Source: Taxawa tesnikishii (nom. ined.)
Taxonomy: Eukaryota > Ascomycota > Dothideomycetes > Dothideales
DNA length: 64,000 nt
Assembly: GCA_030247885.1 (NCBI GenBank)
Contig: JAPDRO010000002.1
Location: forward strand, 930,001-994,000
Direction of reading: 5' to 3'
In this document: positions 22,013-34,499 of the stretch, piece by piece
Position numbering within the stretch: the first letter of the stretch is position 1
Layout of the letters: the number at the start of each line of letters is the position of its first letter
Program-made: the position numbers and the translations under genes
The notes under the pieces: model-generated
Told to the model about the DNA's origin: nothing
Databases searched by the model: none
Seen by the model: the letters and a program-made list of their open reading frames with translations, nothing else

Positions 22013-25000
22013 TCAGGAACTCCAATTCATCTTCTTCAGGTAGGCCGCCGGTGTCATGATCCTCACGTGCTGATACAGCTCTTGCCAGCCTCTTGGATCT
22101 TCATTGTCTTTCTTCGCTCCTCCCTTCGCTTCATGCAACACCGTGAAACGGCGACATCGCTCCCTCTCAAGCATGCACCAGCCAGCGAACCAATTGACCA
22201 GCTCGTCTGTCGCCTGATCCTGATCTTTTGCCAGTTTCTCGACGTAAGTGGGCATGCGCGCGAGGGGCGGCGAGATGAGGAACGGTTTGGTCTGAGATTC
22301 GGACGACGGAGTGAGAAGGTCAGCTGTGGTGTCGGGTTCAATGATTTCGCCGGCCAGTCGGTACAGCTTGAGACGATCGATGGCCTTTGGTACTTCGTCC
22401 TCACCCCCAAATCTTTCGATCAGTGATAGAAGCCAGTCTTTCAGGCCCGGCCGGGCTAGTAGGCGGGTCGGTGACGGCCTGTTGGCGTTGTCGTTTTTGT
22501 GAAATTCAAGGACAGTTAGCGCCTTTACTGGATGATACATGAATAGTTCATCCGTAATCAGGGATGCTGCTCCTGAAGGGAAGAGTTTAATACATCTGTA
22601 CTTGACGACTGCATCAATCGAACTAAGCGATGAATCGTCGTTGCCGAGCTGGAAGATGTTGATATTTGGTAAAACCAGCTTCCACCAAAACATCGGAATC
22701 TGTCCGTAATCACCCACCGTTGGGTGCAAGAGTATCACAGCGGACTCGCACTTGAGTCGGAAGTACTGCCACGCACCTGGGGTAGTAGCGCGATAGACCC
22801 TGGCCCCAATCTGGAGCAGATATCTGGTGAGCAGGCGCGTCTCATCTGCATATTCCCGCGGGAACATCAGGAAAACGACCTTGTCCAGTTTCCTATTGCC
22901 AGGAGCGCTGAATAGCTTCTCTTCCGATATGTCGAGTAGATTTTCGCAAACCGTTTCGACAGCTGATTTGTCAAGACCTATCACGGCCGTGGAGGCTTTA
23001 TCGTCAGATTGATTCGCAGGTATGGGAGATTGAACGTAGAAGCGCAAGCCTGATCTCCCAGGCTCTTTGGAAAGGAAACTCCAGTCCGGGCTGTTGGCAG
23101 GATAGACCATCAAAGAGAAGTCCTGGTTGCTGATGACGAATCCAGTACCGTTCAGCGTAAGGTACTCTATCAGTGAACTCAGTAAAGCTTCATCCATGTC
23201 GGAAGCAGTCACTTCGCCGAACATTCGTCGTTTGTCACTCATCTGCAGGCGCAAATTAGAAGTGTACTTCGACTAGACCTCTTTACGTACCTGACAGTAA
23301 AAGCTCTGGAAATCCCCACCCAAACACATTTTTTCAAATGTAAATTCGGGATTCGCTCCGATTAGCTTGAGAAAGTCCTGTCTTGGTGCACCGGAGTCGA
23401 ACGAGAGCAGAACGTTAAGCTTACTGAATGAACGCCCTTCACTCGGAAACACTCTGAAAGTGGCGGGGACCTCAACTGGCACTATGCTTATGTGCTCCAT
23501 AGACTCGGTATCTGGCGCATCAAGTGCTAGTGAAGGGTGCTCCTTGGCAACAGAGGTGGAGGGCTGTTGAGCTTTTAGGGCACTGGCTCTGTCTCGGTCA
23601 CGGTATCCCGAATGGTTTTTAGGTAGGTCGGAAGGCGGAGCATTCACTGAACTAATGAGTTGGATGCCTGTCCAGATTTGAATAGAGCTTACCTTGATAT
23701 TCAAGGCCTACGAAACCATCTGCCACGTGACGGTCATCATCTAGCTCCTGGTGTAGAAATCGACACTGATTAGCTGTCCACTTGCAGTTACCCTTCTTCC
23801 AGTAGTCGCATACCACGGGCATGTGGTGTAAATATTCGCATTGATCTGCGGTCCATTTGCATGTTCCAGCCTTCCAGTGCATACAGACTTGGGGCTTGTG
23901 CGCGATTTGAGAGGTATGTCGTTTGCCAGTGCTCGGATCGATGAATTGCAATGCATTGACATCCGGAGCCGGCTCGTTGACGGCATATCGCTGGAATCGA
24001 TGCTGATGAGAGAGGTTTCTGAATTGTTTGTTGGCGGAATCTCTCGATGTGTTTTCATTGACGCGCTCGCGTTGTCTAGCCTGTACAGGCTTGGTCCAAT
24101 TGGCGAATACACCAGACTTGGTAGTCCCCGTTCTCTTCATCATTGTTCTGGGCACACCGGAGACTGCTTCAGCTGGTTCGGATGCCGCACCAGATTTGGA
24201 GGTCTCAGGCACTTTCTTGTGTTTGCCCATACTGGCAAACACAGCCTCTCGCATGGACGGAGCCGAGTCATTCCGGGGTTTGATGCTTGCGTGGCAGATT
24301 CCGTGCGCTTTGGTTCCAGAAGTCTGTTCTTAGTCGGATCGCTTCTTAGGGGCTCGACGACGGCTTCTTTGTGGTTTGTCATGGAATAGAGAATCCTGGG
24401 AGCTGTCTAGATCACGGCCCCAGAGTCGGATTCCCTCTTCTTCTGATGAAGGCAACTGCGCAGCCCGTGTAAGGACTTTTTCTGAGCGACACCTTTCCTC
24501 TTCACCTCCGGCCCCTGAGCGGCTTTCTTCAGGCATTTGGGTGCGGGCTCCAGGTTTGCTTCATCGCTGCTCGCAGACGATAGACGAGGGGCTTTCCGTG
24601 TTCCTAGAAAGAGGCGCTTTCGGCGCGTAGGACTCTGACTTCTCGATTGAGTTGGGAGATCATCCTCACTGTCAGTGTCTCTGTCCGATGCAGGGCGAAT
24701 GCCAAGACGTCGACGCTTCTCTGCGCGCCTAGCCTTGCGCCTTTCCTTTCCCTCCTCTCTATGCAACCAATCTTCCTTCCATTTCTCGACGTTGAAAGGC
24801 TCGGCGCGTCCTTCCCGTTCTTTTTGCTGGCGCAGCTGCCAGTCTCTGATAAGTGATCGATTGTCAAAGCTTGTTCCTATCTTGTGGTTTGAGCAAGCAT
24901 AACGACATCATAATTGAGGGTATAGAAGCAGCAGTGTTTGTTGAAGACCGTATGGAAGTGCTTGCGACGGTTACTTACGTGGTTCCCATGTGGAATCGAG

Positions 25001-25231
25001 GAGTTCGTATCCGTCCCACTTCACTAGAAAGTGCTGTTAGCGATGTGCATGGAGATTATCGACGCAAGGTATACCTAAATAACGCGTCTGACCATCCTGT
25101 ATCTCTTCGGCTAAGATTCTTTCGACTGGGTACTCTTTGTCCTCCTCTTCTGGAATTGTCGATGTTATCGAAATGGTATCTGCCTCACTATCGTCTTCTT
25201 CAACAAATATCGACGCAGTGGTCGCGGCCAT
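22013..25231 (-). CDS. Chromodomain and tandem CCCH zinc-finger protein
   Basis: Probable chromatin protein of about 1000 residues. Exon 1 (25231-25075) and exon 2 (25023-24979) encode an acidic N-terminus and a chromodomain, EYPVERILAEE then VKWDGYELLDSTWEPR, whose aromatic residues suit a methyl-lysine cage. Exon 3 starts at 24876 with a basic, Ser-rich linker. Further on come two CCCH fingers, CMHWKAGTCKWTADQCEYLH and CDYWKKGNCKWTANQCRFLH, nearly identical. Exons 23646-23291 and 23242-22013 encode a conserved-looking region of over 500 residues with segments such as FSLMVYPANSPDWSFL and QIGARVYRATTPGAWQYFRL. Frame breaks: one base short at the run 24477-24481, and an unresolved stretch at about 24260-24340 including a stop at 24330. 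A split into two genes, the second starting at 24254, is possible. Confidence 0.75.
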
Positions 25232-25613
25232 GGCCAATTGAGAACACGCCTAATGAAAATGTGGCGTTACTTTTTCTTCAGTTCCAGGAGCGTTTCGTTG
25301 TTGTGTTGATGTTGCGTTTCAAATGTAGACGAACGAGGAAGCAGCACGTGAAAGCCGCCCACTATCGGACCCTTGAAAGTGGAAACTCCCGAGGAAGTCT
25401 TGGCTGGGGAACTGAACTGTTGGCGTCTGAGCTCATCTAACGTTGCTGCGCTGTGTTCTTAACCTCCTCTCAATATCAAAGGCTGTTATATACCCCTGAC
25501 TGGAGCGCAGCAAACTAGCAGCAGTTTTCTAGTATTCCACGGCACTGCTGCCTATCATCGCGACAGAGGAGCATCTCTTACACCCCTACACCGCCGCTTG
25601 ACCCCTCCACAAC
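25232..25613. promoter_or_regulatory. Divergent promoter, chromodomain gene and Rab11
   Basis: 382 bases separate the two start codons, so both genes are probably driven from here. Pyrimidine-rich leader precedes the Rab ATG. No specific sites identified. Confidence 0.45.
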
Positions 25614-26466
<853 letters not shown>

Positions 26467-27106
26467 GTGGATGATATTAGCTTGTTAGGCAGCCGCACAC
26501 GACGGATACGAGAATATGGGGCATGGAATGCGGACTATGCGTGTTGAGGCGGTTCGGGTTCCAGGTTCCTGGCGTTGGAGGCGTAATGCAGGACAGATGG
26601 GCGTAGTAATCGCGCTGCTATATTTGATGATTGGGGAAGCCGCGGGAATCCGTGGACAGACATGCTGTTCAGTTAGCCATGAGATCAATTACAGTCAGCA
26701 TAGCATTGTAAGGAGACTTCGTAGAACTGCTCTCGCCAAGTCATAATTTACGCTGTTCGTTTCAGCTATGATATACACGGAAGCATACAGTTGCAGGCGT
26801 AAGTATTGAGTGAACAGTGACTGCTTTCTGCTTGTTGTTCGAAAATAGATCTGCAACGCAACTGCAGTGCGTCACAGCGCCAAGACCCCTATGGCAATGC
26901 AAACGTTCATGTGCTTGCCTGTTTGCCTGACTTGACCTCCTCCCCAACAATGAAACAGTATTCTTCCCGGTGATAAAAGGGTTAGATATACTCCTATCTG
27001 ACTTTCAGCGCCTAGGCTTCGATTGCTGCGGTCCGCACCAGTTTTGTCTTTCTCTGCGCCATGTTCTGCCTACGGACTTGGATCCCTGTCCTCTTTTTCC
27101 TGTAAT
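26467..27106. other. Intergenic, 640 bases
   Basis: 3' flank of the Rab gene and promoter of the small membrane protein. Nothing else recognised. Confidence 0.4.
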
Positions 27107-27559
27107 ATGCGCCCTACTCCCACAACGCCGCATTGGAATGCAGCTGACAGCCTACGCAGGACGAACGTGTCGCCCATATACCTTGTTCTCTTCGTTTCGG
27201 CCACATATTTCTTAAACCGGCCTTGCGTCTACTGCTCTCTACTCCTGACTATCCTTGTCATATCACTTTATGATTTCCACACCAACTGGTTCGAGCCGCG
27301 GGCACCTGCATCAACGACTTTAGATGCGAGCAACAACGGAACTCTGTCTCTGCAAGACGCAGCTCTGGAGACTGCCTCGATAGCCGCATCAGCCGTCAAC
27401 TCCACGCTCACTTCGATTGCGCAATCAGCCGTCCAGGGGCTCAAGCGGAGGGCGGAGATAGACCCACAGCCTAGTATCAGTGGTGCTGAGTGGCTCAAGG
27501 GCATCTTTGGACGGAAAGAATGGCGCATACCGTGTCTGGATGTTGCGGTCAGACTTTGA
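27107..27559 (+). CDS. Small membrane protein of unknown function
   Basis: 150 residues in one exon from the Met at 27107; an in-frame Met at 27023 would add a less convincing extension. MRPTPTTPHWNAADSLRRTN is polar; two adjoining hydrophobic helices follow (VSPIYLVLFVSATYFL and VYCSLLLTILVISLYDF), separated by NRPC, so it probably forms a membrane hairpin. The rest is Ser/Thr/Ala-rich, with possible N-glycosylation sites (NGT, NST), and ends EWLKGIFGRKEWRIPCLDVAVRL. No known domain recognised. Confidence 0.6.
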   Translation: MRPTPTTPHWNAADSLRRTNVSPIYLVLFVSATYFLNRPCVYCSLLLTILVISLYDFHTNWFEPRAPASTTLDASNNGTLSLQDAALETASIAASAVNSTLTSIAQSAVQGLKRRAEIDPQPSISGAEWLKGIFGRKEWRIPCLDVAVRL

Positions 27560-28581
27560 GATACCCACGTTGAATTAGCGGGCGTTTTAGGGCTTCAAGG
27601 GATCACTTGTTCCACTTTTTACGAGTTCGCGGCTCTGCATGGTTGGTGGACTGGGCATCGAATGGTGCATCTGGGCTGGTGTTCATGAGCATGCGGCACG
27701 GTATTGTGGCATGCGGGAAACGATGGCTGTGTTATAGCAACTTGCGCGAGTTGCGGTTTCTCCAATCAGTACGTTACTCTCTTAGCAAGCATTGAGAGAC
27801 AACTGTGTTACACTCCTGGCGGTATCTAGTATCGCGCAATACCACAATCGTGAAGTCCAAATACGTGTCGTTCCCTACAACTAGACTGCGACTAAAGAGT
27901 CTGGGAACAGCAAGTAGCGCGCGATCTTTCGCGTCTATAAGTTAGTTTCGCAGCTCTAAGGGGCTCTTCGGGTGTGAGGACTCAATTGCAACAATGTTGC
28001 ACGAGTTCATACCGTATCTGTTCATTCTAACACTGTATATACGACTCACGTGCTTCATGCTTCGGCCGGTGACGAAACACTGTAGGGCTTCGGAACGCTG
28101 GCCGTGTATACGCGTATACATCGATTAGTGTTGAACATGGCATCTAATAGAACCGCATCGACATCTGCCATTCGCGTTGTGGGCATTGTTTGCCCACCTC
28201 GGTCATGATGGAATTTCAAGATCAATTTATACGATTGGTTACGTCAAGACAGCCGTCGTCTACAGAACCTCGAAGGTTCTTTGTACCTATGTAATCTTTC
28301 TGCGCAGCGACCTAACCCCACCACACTTCCACGCCGAGGTTGGAGCGATATCACTTGGCATTTTTGAGTTTCAACAACCGTATTATGAAACGGCCAGACT
28401 CGGCTGGACCAGGGCGATAAGTTGAGTACTAGATGTTTTGTTGACTGATATTACTGCTTGACGAACGACGATTCCTACTTTGGGGAGAAAGTGCACCTAA
28501 AGGTACATCCGTTGGGTACTTACCAGCTGGACGCGTGGACTCGAAGAAGTACAATATCGTTATCGGGATTAGTATAGCAGC
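27560..28581. other. Intergenic, 1.0 kb
   Basis: Gap before the permease gene. It holds TATACGCGTATA-type palindromic sequence near 28105-28118 and short ORFs of no clear meaning. No gene called. Confidence 0.4.
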
Positions 28582-30428
28582 ATGAGGCAATCTTCCATTG
28601 TCTCGACAAGGTCGCCGCGCAGGAATGGCTCCGCCGACGCAAACGCAGACCTGGCGAGGATGGGTTATGAGTCCGAACTACCCAGAAACCTCAGTATGCT
28701 AAGCGTGCTCGGTCTGTAAGTCCTCTCATGTGTCTCCATCATCATGTTGTCGAAATTATGGACTTGTTCAAGCAATTGAGCTGACATGCGAGAAGTTCTT
28801 TCGCCATCATGGCAGTGCCGTTCGGCCTCTCCACCACGTTCTACATCACGCTGACAGATGGTCAAGCCGTTACGGTCATCTGGGGCTGGGTGCTTGTATC
28901 CCTGATCTCTCTCTCCATTGCTGCCTCGCTGGCCGAGATCTGTGCCGTGTATCCGACGGCTGGAGGCGTCTACTACTGGAGTGCGATGCTGGCGACGCGC
29001 GAATGGGCACCCATCGCATCGTGGATCACCGGTTGGCTCACGTTGGTGGGCAACTGGACAGTAACGACAAGTATCAACTTCTCGGGCGGACAGCTTATCC
29101 TCAGCGCGATTAGTCTGTGGAATGAAGATTTCGTGCCTAACGCGTATCAAACGGTGCTGATGTTCTGGGCCGTCATGCTGGTTTGTATGCTCGTCAATAT
29201 CTTCGGAGCGAGATGGCTGGATCTTATTAACAAGATCTGCATCTACTGGACTGGGGCTAGTGTCATCATCATCATGGTCACGCTTTTGAGCATGGCGGAC
29301 ACCAAGAGAAGTGGTGCTTTCGTGTTTGGGCATTACGATGCTTCTGCTAGTGGCTGGTTCGTCCATCATCTATTCCCCTCTCACATTCAGATGAAGAAAA
29401 ATCCACTGACACATGTCCTAGGCCCTCCGGTTGGGCGTTTTTCGTTGGCCTCCTGCAAGCCGCCTACACACTGACCGGCTACGGCATGGTTGCTGCCATG
29501 TGCGAAGAAGTTCAAAACCCGCAACATGAGGTTCCCAAAGCCATCGTTCTCTCTGTGGCCGCAGCCGGTGTCACCGGCATCATCTACCTCATTCCTATCC
29601 TCTTTGTACTGCCGGACATCCAGACGCTACTATCCGTCGCTAATGGACAACCCATCGGTCTCCTCTTCAAGACGGTCACAGGCTCCGCCGCTGGCGGCTT
29701 CGGCCTGCTGTTTTTGATCTTGGGCATCTTGTTCTTCGCAGGCGTCGGCGCTCTTACAGCAGCTTCTAGGTGCACTTATGCATTCGCACGTGACGGCGCC
29801 ATTCCTGGGTCCCGGCTGTGGGCACGTGTGGATAAACGCTTCGACATTCCGTTATGGGGACTTGTTCTATCAACGCTCGTAGACTGCCTCTTGGGTCTTA
29901 TTTACTTCGGAAGTACGGCGGCCTTCAACTCGTTCACCGGTGTCGCCACGATCTGTCTGAGCACGAGCTACGGACTGCCGATTCTAGTGAACGTGCTCAG
30001 GGGACGGAAGATGGTACGGGAAAGCCCATTTTCGCTCGGAAAATTTGGGTTGGCCATCAACATCCTTACGATATGCTGGATTGTACTGGCGGTAGTGCTG
30101 TTTTGCATGCCGGTCAGTTTGCCGGTTACAGCACAAAGGTAAGCATCCCCTGTTCTGATGCTCAATGGTACAGAAGATAGCTGACGAAGGCGTGGGAAAT
30201 AGCATGAACTACGCCAGTGTGGTGTTTGCGGGCTTCGCGACTATTAGCCTGATATGGTATTTCGTGCGTGGCCGTAAAGCCTTTACAGGACCTCCAGTGC
30301 CGCAGGACGTTGACCCAAGTGAGGTTGGCGTCGTCAAGGGACAGGCAGTCATTGGTAGAGACGTGGAGAAGAGCCCGAATGAGTTGGAAGCCACAAAAGC
30401 TGGCGAGGAGCCGAAGATGGCCATGTAG
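28582..30428 (+). CDS. APC-family amino acid/GABA/choline permease
   Basis: Plasma-membrane transporter of about 545 residues. Exons 28582-28715, 28796-29356, 29422-30138 and 30203-30428 join in phase. The N-terminal LPRNLSMLSVLGLSFAIMAVPFG and the conserved segment AASLAEICAVYPTAGGVYYW are typical of the amino acid-choline transporter branch. TLTGYGMVAAMCEEVQNPQHEVPKAI is the family's helix 6-7 signature. About 12 hydrophobic helices are visible. The hydrophilic tail after FVRGRKAFTGPPVP holds Lys and acidic residues that could be ubiquitinated for endocytosis. Substrate cannot be told: GABA, choline, polyamine or other amines are all possible. Exon 4's acceptor (GGGAAATAG) is purine-rich, but it alone keeps the phase. 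Confidence 0.9.
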
Positions 30429-30988
30429 ATATGAGTGGCGGCAGAGGTATATAGTCTCAAAGAGATAGCGAGGTGATCCCGAAGACGCAACGTAACGTGT
30501 GCATGACTCGCAGTCACATTCCCCTTGAGGTACATGTTCTTTCTCCGCATCTACTCGGAGACGTCTAGAGATAAGAGGGTCATGGCGGCAGTGCACGGTT
30601 CATGCTCGTCCGTCTCTAGCTCTGTCTCTCAATGCAGTCAGTATACATACATTTCAGCTCGACATTCTTGCCTTTTAAAGGGGTTTTGAAAAGGGATGAG
30701 TCTTGCGGTGTCTCGGCGAGGGCCCTTGCACAGAGCACATGCATCATTGCTCGACGAAGCGGGGCACGCATCAACGCGAGCTTGACGCGGGCACAATCCA
30801 CCTTCCTCAAACGTGCTACTTCACTTTCGGATAGCATCGATACTGCCACCAACACCCGAGCGTCCAATTGCTCGAAAACAGCTCTCTCTCGTGTTCGTTC
30901 CATTTGCACCGCCCTTCCGCAACCACCAAAGCTTCTACAGAAGGGTATTCGAGCCTGTTCCAGCAGCGCATCGAGCACACTCGTAAGA
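30429..30988. other. Intergenic, 560 bases
   Basis: Space between the permease and the aminopeptidase core start. The frame from 30632 is open into the aminopeptidase first exon and may be a presequence (see that gene). Confidence 0.45.
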
Positions 30989-33900
30989 ATGGCGACCGAC
31001 AGAGACGTTCTGCCTGACAGGTACGGACCCTCACTTCCTCTCTTCTTGTTGCGGTATTCTGAGTTACTCTGCTAGCGTCAAACCCTCGAGCTACAACCTC
31101 TCACTTTTCGACCTCGAGCTTGGGGGAAAATGGAGCTACCAAGGAAAGGTGGACATTGACGTGGAGGTCAAGAAAGAGACCCAGGAGATTGTCTTGAATG
31201 CACACCAGCTCAAGCTGCACGGTGCTGAGGTCTCATCGGAGCAAGGGAAAACCGAGGGCTCGATCAAGGCTTCGAACATTACATACGATGAGAAGAATCA
31301 AAGGGCAACGCTGCACTTCGATCAGGCGATACCCCAATCGCACAAGGCCGTGGTATCCGTCAGGTTCGAGGGCACCATGAACAATGACGTACGAAAGCTT
31401 ACTCACGCATGAGGCAAGATGTTGACAATGCTCGCAGATGGCTGGATTCTACCGTTCCAAGTACAAGCCCGCCGCGCCTGCAGCTGAGTCCGTTCCACGC
31501 GACAGCGAATACCATTACATGCTGTCTACCCAATTCGAGTCATGCGATGCGCGAAGGGCTTTCCCTTGCTTCGACGAGCCAAATCTGAAAGCTTCGTTCG
31601 AGTTCTCGATCGAGATTCCAGAGGACCAGACTGCCCTTTCCAACATGGGAGAGAAAGAGACGAAGAAGGGCAGCAAGCCGGGCTTAAAGGTCGTCTCCTT
31701 CGACAAGAGTCCGGTTATGAGCACGTACCTGTTCGCCTGGGGCTTCGGTGATTTCGAATACATTGAGGACTTCACCAGGCGGAAGTACAACGGCAAGAAC
31801 CTCCCCGTCAGAGTGTACACTACCAGGGGTCTGAAGGACCAGGGAAGACTCGCGCTAGAAAGTGCGCATCAGGTCGTGGATTACTTCTCTGAGGTGGGCT
31901 ATTGCCTGGTCAGGTCCGCAGGGCATCGTGTGCTGATGACCATAGATCTTCCGCATAGACTATCCACTCCCGAAGGTGGACCTTTTGGCTGTGCATGAGT
32001 TTGTGCGTGTGACCCCTCCTTCGGATGGCCTCCTTGCTTATGATTGAGCTAGGCCATCATATGTCTCCTATTGACTATTCAAGGATGTTTGACTGACCAG
32101 AGGTTGCTAGTCACACGGTGCCATGGAGAACTGGGGCCTCATCACTTACCGGTAGGCCGTAGTTCGCAAAGAAGTTGCTCGTCGCTAACCGTTGGGGGCT
32201 AGAACAACTGCCGTCCTCTTCGATGAATATGCTTCGGACCAGAAGTACAAGAACCGCGTGGTGTATGTAGTGGCGCACGAGCTCGCTCACCAGTGGTTCG
32301 GCAATTTGGTTACTATGGACTGGTGGAATGAGGTTTGTAATCTGGTAGATGAAGCTAAACGTGACTGACACCATGACAGTTGTGGCTCAATGAGGGCTTC
32401 GCGACGTGGGTTGGTTGGTATGCAGTTGATCATTTGCACCCAGGTATGAACACCACTCTGAGGGGCTTTTGTTGGTTAAGGTACTGACACGTAGTAGACT
32501 GGAATGTCTGGGGTCAGTTCGTGGTAAGTTCGGGAGATACCACCAATTGCAGCGGAAGGTGATACTGAACTTGGTTACAGACCGATTCCATGCAAATGGC
32601 ATTCCAGCTTGACTCGCTTCGCACATCTCACCCTATCGAAGTTCCAGTGAGGAACGCATTGGAAGTGGACCAGATATTCGATCACATCAGCTACCTCAAG
32701 GGAAGCTCGGTCATCCGTATGCTTTCGGCGCATCTGACGGTAGAGACATTCTTGCTCGGCGTCTCCAACTACCTCAAGGCGCACAAGTACGCAAACGCCA
32801 CCACCAACGACTTGTGGTCGGCACTTAGCGAGGCATCCGGTCAGGATGTTAAAGGTTTCATGGCCCCTTGGATCGACAAGATTGGTTTCCCAGTGGTCAC
32901 GGTAGCCGAGGAGCCAGGCCAGATCGGTGTACGGCAATCCCGCTTTCTCTCTGCTGGTGATGTCAAGCCGGAAGAGGATCAGACCACATGGTGGGTACCT
33001 CTTGGTCTGAAGACGGGTACGCAAACCACAGGAGTTAGGGAGGCTCCTTGACTGTCAAGGAGGACACTATCAGGGAGGTGGATGACAGCTTCTACAAACT
33101 CAATGCGGATCAGACTGGCTTCTACCGTACCAACCTGCCGCCAGAGAGGTTGACCAAGCTGAGCGGCCAACTTGACAAGTTGAGCGTTCAAGACAAGATT
33201 GGTCTGGTTGGTGACGCAGCTGCATTGGCCGTCTCTGGAGATGCAACTACTGCCGGCGTCCTTGCTTTCCTCGAAGGTTTCAAAGACGAGCAGAACTATC
33301 TGTATGTGACCGAACTTGCAAGTAAAAGAACAGTACTAACGTTACTGCAGGGTATGGTCTGAGGTCCTGTCAAGCCTGGGCAACATCCGTGGTGTCTTTT
33401 CCGATGATGAGCAGGTGGCAGAAGGCCTCCGGAAATTCACATTGAAGCTTGTCAGTGAAGCTACGGACAAGATCGGCTGGGAGTTTGCACCCCACGACGA
33501 TTATCTTACTGGCCAGCTTAGGGCGCTCTTGCTATCCACGGCCGGTTTGGCTGGCCACGAAGCTGTCGTTGAAGAAGCCAACAAGCGGTTTGAGGCCTTC
33601 ACTAAGGGTGGTGATAAGAAGGCTATCCACCCAAGCTTGCGCGCTGCTGTCTTCAAAATCGCTGTCAAGACAGGCGGCCAATCAGCTTACGAGGCGGTCA
33701 AGGCAGAATATCTGAACACCAACTCAATTGACGGAAAGGAAATTGCACTTTCATCTCTCGGTCGTGTCCAAACACCTGCCTTGGCCAAGGATTACCTTTC
33801 CTGGGCGTTCAGCGGCGCAGTGGCTACACAAGATCTGCACACTCCAGCCGCGGCCCTTGCGATCAACTCCAAGGTGCGACTGGCGGTATGGGAGTACATC

Positions 33901-34161
33901 AAGGAGAACTGGTCGGACCTGAGGTCCCGGCTGGGTGGCAACATGGTCGTGTTGGAGCGTTTCTTGCGCATGTCGTTGAGGAAGTTTGCCAGCAACGACA
34001 TCGAGAAGGATATCGAGAACTTCTTCAAGGATAAGGACAACTCCGGGTACGACAGAGGTCTCGCGGTCGTCAGCGATACCATCAAGGGCAATGCGCGGTA
34101 CAGGGCGAACGACGTTGAGATCATCCGCGAATGGCTAAGCGCTCATGGATATATAAAATGA
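30989..34161 (+). CDS. M1 zinc aminopeptidase (Ape2/ApsA type)
   Basis: Removes N-terminal residues from peptides; puromycin-sensitive aminopeptidase family. Ten exons: 30989-31020, 31076-31388, 31438-31893, 31946-32002, 32111-32151, 32203-32332, 32380-32443, 32498-32523, 32581-33301, 33351-34161. From [10 protein letters not shown] the chain is about 880 residues. Motifs: [14 protein letters not shown] (substrate recognition), [10 protein letters not shown] with the second Glu in NEGFATW (zinc site HExxH-X18-E), then the C-terminal ERAP-like helical domain. The same frame is open upstream to a Met at 30632; the extra 119 residues are rich in Arg, Ser and Ala and low in acids, so an upstream start could yield a mitochondrial form. 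The frame is one base short at about 33038-33047, between GVRE and LTVKEDT. Confidence 0.93.
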
Positions 34162-34499
34162 GCTAGAAAGCAACAAGATAGATAAATATTCTCGGCGTCC
34201 AGCTAGGGGCGTCGGATGGTTAGGATCACGCCTTGGGCATGTCTCGTAGCATAGAACGGTATCCTTGGGTGGAGAAGAGTGGCATTACCATCGGTATTAG
34301 CATGATACTCCCCTGATGTGGTATGATCGTCCCCAGAATCGTATGCTTGGCAAGCTTTAAGAATTCGATGATGCCATGAGCCGCAGCTGCAGGGACAACC
34401 TGAGCACCAGCTCGCCAGCACCAGCCCCTCGCAATTCTACGAAGCCTTAGGGAACAATTCTTCAATCATTGAAGAGTCTACTCTACACAACTGAACACC
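34162..34499. other. Intergenic, 338 bases
   Basis: Short gap between two plus-strand genes, holding the aminopeptidase 3' end and the HEM13 promoter. Confidence 0.4.
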
